Under the pieces are notes generated by a model, which saw only the letters and a list, made by a program, of their open reading frames with translations, searched no databases and had not been told where the DNA came from. Shown here piece by piece: positions 1-9,800 of a stretch of 64,000 nucleotides of DNA (within the stretch, counting starts at the first letter, position 1; the number at the start of each line of letters is the position of its first letter). The stretch comes from G963668605 sp963668605 (GTDB lineage: Bacteria; Acidobacteriota; Terriglobia; Bryobacterales; Bryobacteraceae): the NCBI GenBank assembly GCA_963668605.1, contig OY764903.1, positions 1,178,001 through 1,242,000 of the forward strand, read 5' to 3'. Position numbers and translations under genes: made by a program.

Positions 1-2
1 GC

Positions 3-416
3 GGGCGGAGCGCCGAGGTCGCATCGATCGTAGCGGAGATCAACGAACGGCTGACCCGCGAACGCCGGCCCTATGTGCTCGTGGGGCCCGGACGCTGGGG
101 CTCGTTTGACCCCTGGATTGGAATTCCCGTAGCATGGCACCAGATTTCCGGGGCGCGCGTGATCGTCGAGGTCCCCGCAAAGGATCTGCCGATGGAGCCG
201 TCGCAAGGCACTCACTTCTTCCACAACATGACCTCAGCGGGCATCGGCTACTTTTCGCTTGGCGAGTCGAACGAGAAGGAGTTTGTCCGCTGGGAGTTGC
301 TCAATGCGCTGCCCGGCGATGAGATCGGACTCGGGGTCCGGCACGTCCGCCTGACTCACCCTCTGTCGGTGCGCATGGACGGCCAGACTCAGCAGGGCGT
401 CATCTCGTTAACTTAA
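3..416 (+). CDS. PEP/pyruvate-binding domain protein, C-terminal part
   Basis: The reading frame is open from the left edge of the window, so this is the last 137 residues or so of a longer protein. It contains the block LVGPGRWGSFDPWIGIPV followed by a THFFHNM motif. The same order of motifs (LVGPGRWGTTEPALGVPV, then THFFNDL) occurs near the C-terminus of the next gene, so the two are tandem paralogues. That region follows the ATP-grasp core in a subset of PEP-synthase-like proteins; its function is not known to me. The next gene starts 91 bp downstream on the same strand, so co-transcription is plausible. The upstream domains cannot be judged from this window. Confidence 0.8.
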   Translation, partial: GRSAEVASIVAEINERLTRERRPYVLVGPGRWGSFDPWIGIPVAWHQISGARVIVEVPAKDLPMEPSQGTHFFHNMTSAGIGYFSLGESNEKEFVRWELLNALPGDEIGLGVRHVRLTHPLSVRMDGQTQQGVISLT

Positions 417-507
417 GATGCCGCAGCGGGGAATGCATACTCTGAGGCCTGCTATGACATGGGGGATTGATAGATGGTTCGTTGGCAGCAAAAAGAGGTG
501 ATGTTCA

Positions 508-3138
508 ATGTCGCCGGCTGAAGCCCATCCCAGTACCGGATTACCGGCGCTTGACAGCATTCTCGAAGGTTTGATTGCCGGCGACAACGTCGTCTGGCAG
601 GTCGGCTCCATCGAGGATTACCTGCCCTTTGTACGCCCCTATTGCGAGGAAGCGCTGCGGCGGGGCCGCAAGCTCATTTACTTTCATTTCGAGCGCCACG
701 ATCAGTTGATCGCTCCGGACCCGCGCGTGGAAACCCACCGCTTGGACCCGGCCGCTGGCTTCGAAACACTAACGGCGGAGATTCATCGCGTCATCGCACG
801 TGCCGGCCGCGGCGCCTTTTACCTGTTCGACTGCCTCTCTGATCTGGCTGCGGATTGGTACAGCGATATGATGGTGGGTAACTTCTTCAAGGTCACCTGT
901 CCATACCTGCGCGAGCTTGACACAATCGCCTACTTCGCACTGTTGCGAAGGCGTCATTCGTACCGCACAGTAGCCGCCATCCGAGACACAACGCAGCTCC
1001 TGCTGGACGTTCACCGCCATGAGGGTACGCTCTATGTCCATCCCCTCAAAGTTTTCGAGCGCTATTCGCCAACGATGTATCTGCCGCACGTCTGGCACGG
1101 CGACACCTTCCAGCCGGTGACGGAAAGCGCCACCATCTCCGGCATCTATGAGGCCCTGACGCGCGACCGCTCGGGGAGAGAAACAGACCGCTTCGACCTT
1201 TGGGATCGCACGTTCCGGGCGGCGCAGGAGACGCTTGACGCTGTCAGGCGCGGCGAGCGGAAGCCGGAGGCAACGCAGGAGACCGTCCGGCAGTTGCTGC
1301 ACATGGTTATCAGTCGCAACGAGCGCATGCTGGAGCTGGCCGAACGCTACCTGACCATCGAGGAACTGCTGGCCGTGCGTTATCGCATGATCGGCACCGG
1401 CCTTGTCGGCGGGAAGGCGACCGGGATGCTGGTTGCCCGCGCGATCCTGCGGCGCGCAGCAGGACGCTGGCAGGAAATCCTCGAACCGCACGATTCCTTC
1501 TTCGTGGGTTCCGACGTTTTTTATTCGTACCTCGTCAGCAACGGCTGTTGGCGCACGCGACAGAAACAGCGCGACAGTGCGAGGTTCCTCGACGACGTGG
1601 ATCGCGCCCAGGAGCAGATGCTCAGCGGTTCGTTCCCGGAGTTCGTGCGCGACCAGTTTGCGGAGATGCTGGACTACTTCGGTCAGGCCCCGATCGTCGT
1701 GCGCTCATCCAGTCTGCTCGAGGACAGCTTCGGGAACGCCTTTGCGGGCAAGTACGAGAGCGTTTTCTGCACCAACCAGGGCTCGCCGCAAGAGCGCCTT
1801 GAGGCGTTTCTCGCGGCAGTGCGCCATATCTACGCTAGCGCCATGGGGCGCGACGCCCTGCTCTATCGCGCCCAACGCGGCCTGCTCGACCGCGACGAAC
1901 AAATGGCGCTCCTCGTTCAGCGCGTATCGGGGGCAGCGTACGGCCGCCTTTTCTTCCCGCAAGTTGCCGGCGTAGGGCTGTCGTTCAACCCATTTGCCTG
2001 GTCGGAGCAGATCGATCCAAGAGCCGGTGTCTTGAGACTCGTTTTCGGCCTCGGCACCCGCGCCGTCCGCCGGTCGGATGATGACTACACGCGGATCGTG
2101 GCGCTCAACGCACCTGTACGCCGGCCGGAAACGACTTCGAGTGAGGTGCGCGGATATGCGCAATGGCGCGTAGACGTTCTGGATCTCGAGAAAAAGGAAC
2201 AATGCTCGCGTACATTCGAAGAAGTGGTCAAGTCCTGCGGCGAGCAATCCATCGAGATGGTTGCCTGGCGCGATCCCGAGTTGATAAGGCGGTCGACGGA
2301 AACAAGACGTCCGACCTTCCCCTGGGTCCTCACTTTTAAGAAGCTTCTCGCGGATACTTCCTTCGTGGCTGATATGCGTGCCCTCCTCGAAACGCTCGAG
2401 AAAGCCTACGACTATCCCGTCGACATAGAATTCACGACGAACTTCCTTCTGGATGGCAGCTATCGCATCAACCTGGTTCAATGCCGGCCGTTCCAGGTCA
2501 AGGGCGGCGGGCGCATTGTCGCGCCACCGGAGGTTGTTGCCGACGGTGATCTCGTTCTGAAGACACACGGCGCCGTCATCGGCTCAAGTATGGATGCGAC
2601 AGTAGGACGGCTCATCTACGTCGTGCCCTCCGTCTATGGACTGCTCTCCCAGAGCGATCGTTACTCGATTGCACGACTGATTGGCCGTCTCACACACCTG
2701 GAGAAACAGCCCGAAGGTGCGCTCCTACTCGTCGGCCCTGGACGCTGGGGCACTACTGAGCCTGCTCTTGGGGTGCCTGTCTCGTTCTCCGAGATCAGCC
2801 GCGTCAACGCTTTATGCGAGGTCATCGAGATGCGCGAGGGTCTTGTGCCGGATGTCTCGCTCGGCACACACTTCTTCAACGATCTGGTCGAGATGCAAGT
2901 CCTCTACTTGGCACTGGTCCCCGGCAAAGAAGGAAACCACGTCAACGCGAACCTCATCGAGCAGGCACCCAACCAACTGCCTGGACTTATCCCGGAGGAA
3001 GCGGTCTGGGCCGAGGCCGTGCGCGTCATCGACCCGGCCGGCATCCCAGGTGGGCGGACGCTGCGCCTGCATGCTGACGCTTTGCGCCAGAGCGCCATCT
3101 GCTACTTTGTTCCAGCATTGCCTGATGGCCTGTCTTGA
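508..3138 (+). CDS. PEP/pyruvate-binding ATP-grasp protein with a KaiC-like N-terminal region
   Basis: 876 residues. Start chosen at the ATG preceded by AAGAGGTG. Residues about 10-190 resemble a KaiC/RecA-type domain (TGLPALDSILEGLIAGDNVV, later a Walker-B-like FYLFDCLSDL), but where a P-loop would be the sequence reads VGSIEDYL, so ATP binding by that domain is doubtful. Residues about 295-650 form the PPDK N-terminal (ATP-grasp) fold: GLVGGKATGMLVA and, near residue 397, VVRSSSLLEDSFGNAFAGKY. The C-terminal block has LLLVGPGRWG and THFFNDL, shared with the preceding gene. I see no phosphohistidine swivelling domain, so a true PEP synthase or dikinase reaction is unlikely; it may transfer phosphate to another partner. 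Cytoplasmic, with no signal peptide. The general family is well supported and the role is unknown. Confidence 0.85.
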   Translation: MSPAEAHPSTGLPALDSILEGLIAGDNVVWQVGSIEDYLPFVRPYCEEALRRGRKLIYFHFERHDQLIAPDPRVETHRLDPAAGFETLTAEIHRVIARAGRGAFYLFDCLSDLAADWYSDMMVGNFFKVTCPYLRELDTIAYFALLRRRHSYRTVAAIRDTTQLLLDVHRHEGTLYVHPLKVFERYSPTMYLPHVWHGDTFQPVTESATISGIYEALTRDRSGRETDRFDLWDRTFRAAQETLDAVRRGERKPEATQETVRQLLHMVISRNERMLELAERYLTIEELLAVRYRMIGTGLVGGKATGMLVARAILRRAAGRWQEILEPHDSFFVGSDVFYSYLVSNGCWRTRQKQRDSARFLDDVDRAQEQMLSGSFPEFVRDQFAEMLDYFGQAPIVVRSSSLLEDSFGNAFAGKYESVFCTNQGSPQERLEAFLAAVRHIYASAMGRDALLYRAQRGLLDRDEQMALLVQRVSGAAYGRLFFPQVAGVGLSFNPFAWSEQIDPRAGVLRLVFGLGTRAVRRSDDDYTRIVALNAPVRRPETTSSEVRGYAQWRVDVLDLEKKEQCSRTFEEVVKSCGEQSIEMVAWRDPELIRRSTETRRPTFPWVLTFKKLLADTSFVADMRALLETLEKAYDYPVDIEFTTNFLLDGSYRINLVQCRPFQVKGGGRIVAPPEVVADGDLVLKTHGAVIGSSMDATVGRLIYVVPSVYGLLSQSDRYSIARLIGRLTHLEKQPEGALLLVGPGRWGTTEPALGVPVSFSEISRVNALCEVIEMREGLVPDVSLGTHFFNDLVEMQVLYLALVPGKEGNHVNANLIEQAPNQLPGLIPEEAVWAEAVRVIDPAGIPGGRTLRLHADALRQSAICYFVPALPDGLS

Positions 3139-3193
3139 GAGGCCATTCGCTGAGGCGACCGTGCGAATCCGTCTGAAGTTTCGAGGATCTGAT

Positions 3194-3463
3194 CTAATCT
3201 TGCACTGGAACGGCCTCGGAGCTGAAGGTTCGCCATTTCCCGCGCGAGGCGTCGCCCCGCCAGGGAAGCCAGGACATGTGGATTGCATCGTCGGCACACA
3301 GACCGATGCAATGCTCTTCACTCCCGCACACCTCCGGTAAGGTCAAGACCGCAAGGCTGCCCTGCATTTCCAAGCACGCGGGTCCGCAGGCGTTCACGCA
3401 GAGCGCGCAGCCAGAGCATTTGTCTGTACTGATGAGGGGCATCCATTTGTGGGTAGGTGTCAT
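3194..3463 (-). CDS. small ferredoxin-like 4Fe-4S protein
   Basis: 89 residues. One clear cluster motif, CSGCALCVNAC, lies at residues 16-26, followed by a second cysteine group around CGSEEHCIGLC, so one or two iron-sulfur clusters are possible. It is probably a cytoplasmic electron carrier. The gene begins 21 bp after the NnrS-like gene and shares its strand, which places it in the nitrosative-stress cluster. An electron donor to the Ric or NnrS step is an inference from that position only. A shorter start at residue 8 (MPLIST) is equally possible because neither ATG has a strong ribosome-binding site. Confidence 0.75.
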   Translation of the reverse strand: MTPTHKWMPLISTDKCSGCALCVNACGPACLEMQGSLAVLTLPEVCGSEEHCIGLCADDAIHMSWLPWRGDASRGKWRTFSSEAVPVQD

Positions 3464-3484
3464 GACTGATCCGAAATCATCTGG

Positions 3485-4780
3485 TTAGGCGCCTGGCCTT
3501 GATGCTGCAGCCCTCGGCGGCGGCAGCATCAATGTAATGCCCATATTGAGTGCAAACAGGCTTACGGCTGTCAATTCAGTCACTGCCGAGAACGGCAGAA
3601 TCCGCCACGCTGACTGCAGATTCGCCTCATACGCCGGGACTTCGGAAGCCACGCGAAGGATGCAGCCGAGATTCAAGAGGGCGAGAGAAAAGAACATTAG
3701 TTTCCGGCTATACAGCAACCGCATTCCGCAGAATGCCGGCAGGACTCTCTGGCCGATCGCGAACACCATGCTGGCGAGGAACCCAACCGTGAGGGCGTGG
3801 CGTGAGGCGCCCCAGATACCGCCGTTAGCGTCGGCTTGCGCCGCGTACACACCAAGGGCGGCTGCAATGAGCAGCCAGACGTAAGCAGCACGAACGAAGC
3901 TGGGAAAGAACGAAGTGACTCCGATTGTCTTCGCCGCTTTCTGTGGACGCCCAAACACTCGCAGGGCGATGGCTGCAAGGATGCAGGCGGCTAGCAAAAG
4001 TACCGTCGCGATTCGGAACTGCCCGAGCAGCGCCGCAGCAATGCCGCCGGAGCAAAACGCCAGCGCTCCCAGCAGTCCGCCGCCGGATGCTTCGCGAAGT
4101 CCGAGAAAAACGGGCAGCCATCTGGCGTTGAAGCCCCACACCGCCAGTACAGGAAATCCCCAGGCAGCCAGAAACAGGTAACGCTGATCCAGCCAGTGCG
4201 GGATCTCCGGATGCGTGCTTGTCGATGCCAGCACAATGGTCACGGCCAGGTTCATCAACAGTGCCAGCAGGAACGCGGCAGTGGAGGCCATCACCAGCTT
4301 CATCCACGTCTCGATCCTGGTCCGTTCGGTCGAGCCGGACCGCGATTTGTGGCGGCTGACTGTTGCAAAGAAGATCAGGAACGCGATGAGTTGGAGCACC
4401 GCCGATAGCGGTAATAGCACGCGCCAGTGAAACTCAGTAATGTTGGCCATCCATCGCAAACTGATGCCGCAGGTCCACAACGCCCAACTCATCCACGCCC
4501 GACTGGCGGCGAAAGGCATCAACCCGCCCATTTTCGAGAGCGAGTAGTAGCCGATCCCGATGATGAAGGTGCCGATCCAGCCGAAGATCTGGGCATGCCC
4601 GTGGGCCTGTAGCCAAGACTGGGAAAGTCCTGCCAGGGAATGCCGGCCACTGATCGAAACCAGATTCCATACGCCTAGGAATGTCCCCGGCAGCACGAGA
4701 AAGAGCAGACCAGTAACAACATAGACCGTCACAAGCCGCTGCAACGCGATTTCAGTCTCCGCCGTAGTCGTAGCCGTCAT
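3485..4780 (-). CDS. nnrS: NnrS-like heme-copper membrane protein
   Basis: 431 residues, mostly hydrophobic, with about 11-12 predicted membrane segments. The first segment is followed by AHGHAQIFGWIGTFIIG, a histidine-bearing signature seen in NnrS and in the related cbb3-type/NorB-like helices; later segments include FAIGQRVLPAFCG. NnrS family proteins are inner-membrane proteins connected with resistance to nitric oxide and nitrosative stress in denitrifiers and pathogens. The upstream neighbour encodes a Ric di-iron protein and the downstream neighbour a ferredoxin, all on the same strand with short gaps, which strengthens the assignment. The start has only a weak ribosome-binding site. 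A different heme-copper-related membrane family is the main alternative. Confidence 0.75.
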   Translation of the reverse strand: MTATTTAETEIALQRLVTVYVVTGLLFLVLPGTFLGVWNLVSISGRHSLAGLSQSWLQAHGHAQIFGWIGTFIIGIGYYSLSKMGGLMPFAASRAWMSWALWTCGISLRWMANITEFHWRVLLPLSAVLQLIAFLIFFATVSRHKSRSGSTERTRIETWMKLVMASTAAFLLALLMNLAVTIVLASTSTHPEIPHWLDQRYLFLAAWGFPVLAVWGFNARWLPVFLGLREASGGGLLGALAFCSGGIAAALLGQFRIATVLLLAACILAAIALRVFGRPQKAAKTIGVTSFFPSFVRAAYVWLLIAAALGVYAAQADANGGIWGASRHALTVGFLASMVFAIGQRVLPAFCGMRLLYSRKLMFFSLALLNLGCILRVASEVPAYEANLQSAWRILPFSAVTELTAVSLFALNMGITLMLPPPRAAASRPGA

Positions 4781-4831
4781 AGGGGTGAGATCTCTCGCCG
4801 CGCCGGCCAGCCATCGAAGCGCAGCTTGCGC

Positions 4832-5542
4832 CTATCGTTTCTCCAGTGCGATCGCGCGCGGGAATAAGATGTTGTTCTCAAGGTGGATATGCACATGCAG
4901 ATCCGATTCCAGTGCCTGGAGACCTTCATAGAGTGCCCGGACCGTACTGCATGCATACGCAGGCAGTTCGAAATCGTGGGTCAGTGCGCGGATCTCGCCA
5001 AGCGCATCGCCGGCGCTGACGTGTTCGCGTTCCATCATCCCGATGGGGTTGGCGATCGATCCGAAGGGGACGGGCGGCAAGGGCTGAGATTGAGCCTCGG
5101 CGCGGCCATACTGCTCAATGAACGGAAAGAGGACAACCTCCTCTTTGTGCAGGTGCATTTCCATTTCGGCGCGCAAGGCGGCGAACACTTCCGCCATGCG
5201 AGGCAGAGTCTCCGGATCGCGCGCGCCGTGCACGGCAAGCACTTTATCCATGCGGTGGCCCAAGGCAGGCAGTTCCAACTTCAAGTACTCGTGGTGAGTT
5301 CCGACGATGTGCTTCACCAGTTCACCAAGCGGAGCAGTCTGCCAGTCTCTCTCCGACGCGCCGGAGATCTGAGCTGCTTCAATCTCCTGCATGATAGATT
5401 CCGCCTTCAGGCCCTTGGCGATACAAGCCTGATCAAATGGTTGCTTCCCGCCGCAACAGTAGTCCAAACCGTGATGCTCCAGAATGCGTACAGCACTCAG
5501 TGAGGTAGCGGCCAGATCAGCCAGAGTCGTGGTAGTCGTCAT
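4832..5542 (-). CDS. ric: iron-sulfur cluster repair di-iron protein (Ric/YtfE/ScdA family)
   Basis: 236 residues. The start is set at the ATG preceded by AAAGGAGAGG, not at a longer upstream extension. Residues 1-55 form the ScdA N-terminal domain with HHGLDYCCGG, the conserved double cysteine. The rest is a hemerythrin-type HHE domain with histidine and glutamate ligands in IVGTHHEYLK, EMHLHKEEVVLFP, MEREH and HIHLENNILFP. Ric proteins carry a di-iron centre and help restore iron-sulfur clusters damaged by nitric oxide or peroxide in the cytoplasm. First gene of a likely three-gene operon with NnrS and ferredoxin, and preceded by a 14-bp palindrome that may be the control site. Confidence 0.92.
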   Translation of the reverse strand: MTTTTTLADLAATSLSAVRILEHHGLDYCCGGKQPFDQACIAKGLKAESIMQEIEAAQISGASERDWQTAPLGELVKHIVGTHHEYLKLELPALGHRMDKVLAVHGARDPETLPRMAEVFAALRAEMEMHLHKEEVVLFPFIEQYGRAEAQSQPLPPVPFGSIANPIGMMEREHVSAGDALGEIRALTHDFELPAYACSTVRALYEGLQALESDLHVHIHLENNILFPRAIALEKR

Positions 5543-5600
5543 TGAGTTCCTCTCCTTTGCCCTTCTGAATTGATGATGAAGCCAATGGCTGTCCGCGTCA

Positions 5601-5614
5601 GTGACCAATGTCAC
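5601..5614. promoter_or_regulatory. GTGAC-N4-GTCAC palindrome upstream of ric
   Basis: A perfect inverted repeat, GTGACCAATGTCAC, lies about 60 bp upstream of the ric start codon. Its geometry (5-bp arms, 4-bp spacer) matches CRP/FNR-superfamily operators such as those used by NO-responsive regulators, although the half-site is not the classical TTGAT. No such regulator is encoded in the window, so the binding protein is unknown. Confidence 0.45.
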
Positions 5615-5698
5615 CAAACGCATGCATCGGAGTCAGGACGGCACGAAAGGCCTTAGAGGAACGTATATGACTGATTCAAGGCCACCATGGGGTTTCGG

Positions 5699-6736
5699 CT
5701 ACCCACGGGGAATCGCGTCGACTGAAAGGCGCAGGGTAGTGGATTCACGAATGATGAGCTCGGGCTCGAGCACGATCGACACGGGTTTTGCGGACGCAAT
5801 CTGGTTTGTGAGCCGCTGAATCAACAGGTCGGCAGCGCGATATCCGACTTCGTACGCCGGTTGCGAAACAACGGTCAGTTTCGGCCGGAAGACGTCGGCG
5901 CCGGGCACGTCGTCGAACACGGCGAGGGCGATGTCCTCGGGGCAACTCAGGGCAAGCTCCTGAATGGCTTTGCATGCCCCCATACCCATTGTGCAGTTCA
6001 GCGCGAACAGGGCCGTCGGGCGCGGGTGGTCCAGACATAGATCCTTCGCCAGCCGGTAGCCGCTCTCGAAACGGAAGTCGCCCTCGCGCACGAGCGCAGC
6101 ACTGTACGGAATGCCCGCCTCACGCAAAGCGAGGCGGTATCCTTCCACGCGGTTACGCGCGGTCTGGAGCTGGCGCGGTCCGGAAATAACGGCGATCCGG
6201 CGGTGACCCATGGTAATCAGGTGGCGAACGCAGATGCGCGCGCCCTTCACGTTGTCGACCAGCACCGAATCCACTTCTGCGCCAAGCGGAACGCGATCCA
6301 GACAAACCACGGGAGTGCCCGACGCGATCATGTCCTGAACGTGCGTACCGTCCGCGGAGTTTGGCGAAACGACCACGAGGACGCCGTCCACACGGCGCAT
6401 GCGAAGTACAGAGAAAATCTGGCTTTCCCGTTCAAGACGATCGTCGGTGTTGAAGATCGTGAGCAGGTAGCCGTTTTTCGAAGCGGCATCTTCGGCGCCT
6501 CGTACGACGAGCGGAAAGAACGGGTTGGTGATGTCGGAGATCACGATCGCGAGTGTATTGGTGTGTCGCGACTTCAAGCTGCGGGCGATGTGATCGGGAT
6601 GGTAGTTCAGTTCGCGAATGGCGCGTTCGACGCGCTCCCGCAGTTCCGCGCCGACGGCGGCAGTCCCACTGATCACGTTGGAGACGGTGCCGACCGACAC
6701 CCGCGCTTTGCGCGCTACTTCTTTAATCGTCGGCAT
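5699..6736 (-). CDS. LacI-family transcriptional regulator
   Basis: 345 residues. The N-terminus has the standard LacI helix-turn-helix and hinge (IKEVARKARVSVGTVSNVI, then NYHPDHIARSLKS). The rest is a periplasmic-binding-protein-like sensor domain (LAIVISDITNPFFP, GVLVVVSP, HLITMGHRRIAVISGP, AVFDDVPGADVFRP) as found in ribose- and purine-type repressors. Divergent from a train of genes for secreted hydrolases, ribokinase, permease and TonB receptor, with two near-identical operator palindromes in the 150-bp gap, so it probably represses that train and itself. The ligand is most likely a sugar or nucleoside-derived molecule released by the train; this is inference from context. Confidence 0.93.
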   Translation of the reverse strand: MPTIKEVARKARVSVGTVSNVISGTAAVGAELRERVERAIRELNYHPDHIARSLKSRHTNTLAIVISDITNPFFPLVVRGAEDAASKNGYLLTIFNTDDRLERESQIFSVLRMRRVDGVLVVVSPNSADGTHVQDMIASGTPVVCLDRVPLGAEVDSVLVDNVKGARICVRHLITMGHRRIAVISGPRQLQTARNRVEGYRLALREAGIPYSAALVREGDFRFESGYRLAKDLCLDHPRPTALFALNCTMGMGACKAIQELALSCPEDIALAVFDDVPGADVFRPKLTVVSQPAYEVGYRAADLLIQRLTNQIASAKPVSIVLEPELIIRESTTLRLSVDAIPRG

Positions 6737-6759
6737 CCCGCGATCTCCACAGCAGATTG

Positions 6760-6771
6760 AACCGATTCACG
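6760..6771. promoter_or_regulatory. LacI-type operator, copy near the regulator gene
   Basis: TGAACCGATTCA matches the second copy at 6823-6834 (TGAATCGATTCA) in 11 of 12 bases, with the central CG typical of LacI operators. It sits 24 bp upstream of the regulator start, suited to autorepression. Confidence 0.6.
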
Positions 6772-6813
6772 ACATTCTCCACTGGTTCTGATTATACTTT
6801 ACTGCGAACGGGA

Positions 6814-6840
6814 TTGACACGGTGAATCGATTCATATAAT
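6814..6840 (+). promoter_or_regulatory. promoter with embedded LacI operator
   Basis: TTGACA at 6814-6819 and TATAAT at 6835-6840 are consensus -35 and -10 hexamers with a 15-bp spacer (a TAATAT two bases further gives 17). The spacer contains TGAATCGATTCA at 6823-6834, a perfect 12-bp palindrome. A repressor bound there would block polymerase directly. The promoter faces the PHP-domain gene, which begins 47 bp downstream. Confidence 0.7.
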
Positions 6841-6886
6841 ATCTGGCTTTCAGGCGAGTTGAACCGCACAAGCACGGAGATTCGTT

Positions 6887-9800
6887 ATGAGCCGTTTCAG
6901 ATCCTCTCTGTTCTGCACATTGCTGCTGGGCGCCGGCGTAGCGTTTTGGATGCGTTCGGCTTCCGTACAGTCTGCTGCTGCCGCTCCTGTCGAGGCGCCG
7001 CGGTCTTCGGGTTTCAAGATCACTTTCGGCGTGAGGAGCAAAGGACACGGCCGCGTCTGGACGGGAGGCGTCCGCAACGCGGCGCAGATCCGCTCGATCA
7101 AGGGATGGCACCTGGGGGCCGGCGATTCGATCGTCGCGCCGGACCGTTGGAACATCACGATGGAGATGGTGGGCGGCGATGTAGCGGCGAAGTCCGTGAT
7201 CCTCGATCTCGTCAGCCCCGAAGAACAGCCGGTCACAGTGTATACCCGGTATGGTGACTTCACTTTTGTCCCGGCTCAGATTCGCTACGGCCAGCCGCTT
7301 TCCGTGGAGATGTTCCGCGGCGACGTGAGTGTCGAGCGCGTGCCGATCCCGCAGATCGCTACGAGCCAGGAGTTCGAAGATGACGACCCGGCGATCCTGC
7401 GGACGCGCGGCGGCGAATACTGGCTCGCCTGGGTGGCCTACGCGACGCGCAAGCGCGACGGCTATCAATACACGGGTGCAGACCAGGTCATGATCGCGCG
7501 CGGCCGCGATGGCGCGCGCTGGTACGGAACTACGAGCATCACGCCCCCGGGAGACCACTTCCGGGTAGCGTTGGCCGAAGATGCACGCGGACGCGTCTGG
7601 TGCGTATATGCAGCACAGAAGCAACTCGAGACGGGCAACTTCGATCTGTACGCACGGTATTTTGACGGCAAGCAGTGGTCCAAGGAGGAACGCCTGAGCA
7701 GCAGCCCGGTGCCTGACATTTATCACCGCATGACGGCGGACCGAAACGGAAACCTGTACCTGGTGTGGATGAGCTATCGCGCCGGACAGAGCGACATCGT
7801 GATGCGCGTGTTTTCGGGAGAACGCTGGGGCGAGGAGATTAACGTCAGCCAGTCTCCCGAGAACGACTGGGAACCCGCAGTCGCGGTGGATCGCGCGGGC
7901 CGCGCGTGGGTGGCGTGGGACTGCTACCGCGCGGCTGGCGCCGGCCCGGCCACGTACGACCTGATGCTGCGCAGCTACTCCAAGGGAAGCTTGGGCGCAG
8001 TGCGGACGGTTGCGGCCTCTCCCTTAGCCGAGATGCGTGCCGATGTGGCCGTGGACAACCGCGATCGCGTCTGGGTGGCGTGGGAAGACGCGGGATTGAA
8101 CTGGGGCAAGGACACCGGCTATGAAAACGCGAAGCACCGTGCCTGGCTTCGGCCGGGAGGCTCGCGAATCTATGGTCCGCCAAATTCCGAGAAGACGCTT
8201 TATCGCCGGCCGCGGCTGGCTGTGCTCGACAACGATCAGTGGAAGCAACCCAAAGCGCGCCTGGAAGACGCTTGGCCTGACTCGATGCAGAAGAACCTCT
8301 ACATGAGCCCCCGGCTGGGAGTGGATGCGGATGGGCGCGTGTGGATGTTCGTGCGGCACCAGTTGATCGCACAAGGACGCAACGGCGGGCAGATGTTCGA
8401 CTACTTTGCCACGACCATAAGCGCGGCGGGCGCCGAACAGCGCTGGCTCTCGCCGATTACGCTGCCAGGCAGCACCGGCAGGCAGGACACGGTACTCGCG
8501 ACGACGGCGGTGGACGGCGGCATCGCGGTGGCAGTGGTCGGTGATGGACGGCATTTCCCCGTTCCGCTGCCCGTCAACCACGACGTCTCCACGATCGTTT
8601 TGCAGGCTTCCGGCATTCCGGTGGCCGAACCACAGTTCGAACCCTTCCGCCCGAGCGCTCCGGGCGAATATGCCGTCACACATGCGGACGAAGCGCGCCA
8701 GGTCTCGGCGATTCGCACCCACCGCGTAACTGTGGCCGGCAAGCGCTATAAGATCGTGCGCGGTGATGTGCACCGGCACACCGAGATCTGCATGGATGGC
8801 GCCATCGACGGAAGCCTCGGCGATCTGTACCGCTATGCCATGGACTCCGCAGCACTCGACTACGTGGCCGTCACCGACCACAACTATGGCGCGTGGCTGG
8901 ACACCGACGAGCCCGAGTCGAAGAACACCGACGATGAGTACCAGTGGTGGCGCACACAGAAGTCGGCGGATATGTTTTATGTGCCCGGGCGCTTCGTGCC
9001 GCTCTACGGATACGAGCGCTCCATCAACTTCCCTTTGGGCCACCGTAATATCCTGCATGTGCGTCGCGGCGTGTTCAGCTATCGCGTACCCAAGCTGCAC
9101 ATTTCAGATCGGCCGGAGCTCATTGAAAAGGACGCGCAAGGCATGTGGGCATACCTGCGTTCCACGGATGGCATCGGCATTCCGCACAGCACGGGAACGA
9201 ACATGGGAACCGATTGGCGGCTGCGCGACGACGAATTGGAACCAGTTGCCGAATTGTACCAGGGCGACCGCAACACGTACGAAGAGGAAGGGCAGCCCCG
9301 CGCGGCGACGAAAGACGCTTTTGGAGATGGTTTTGCCGGCCGGGCGCCCTTTCAGAAGGGCCTCATCTGGAACGCGCTCGGGGTGGGCTACAAGATGGGG
9401 TTCATCGCTTCGAGCGACCACTGGTCCACGCACATCTCCTACGCGAACCTGCTGGTTCCCGATCGCGTCACGAGCCGCACCGATATTCTCGATGCGTTCC
9501 GGCAGCGCCGAACATACGGGTCGACCGACAACATCGTGCTGGATTTCTCGGCTGGCGATGTGATGCAGGGGGGAGAACTCGAGGCGTCTCAAAGTCCGAC
9601 GTTCCAAATCCGCGTGCGAGGCACCGAGCCGCTACTGCGTGTCGAGATCATCAAGAATAACCGCATCGTATTCACGCGGGCCCCGGACGCGGCGTCCGCT
9701 GACGGACAGATCGTGGAGTTCAGTTTCCGCGATACGGAGAAGTTCTCTGACACCAGCATGGCTGCGACCAGCCAGATCCGGAACTGGGACGCTCCGGAGA

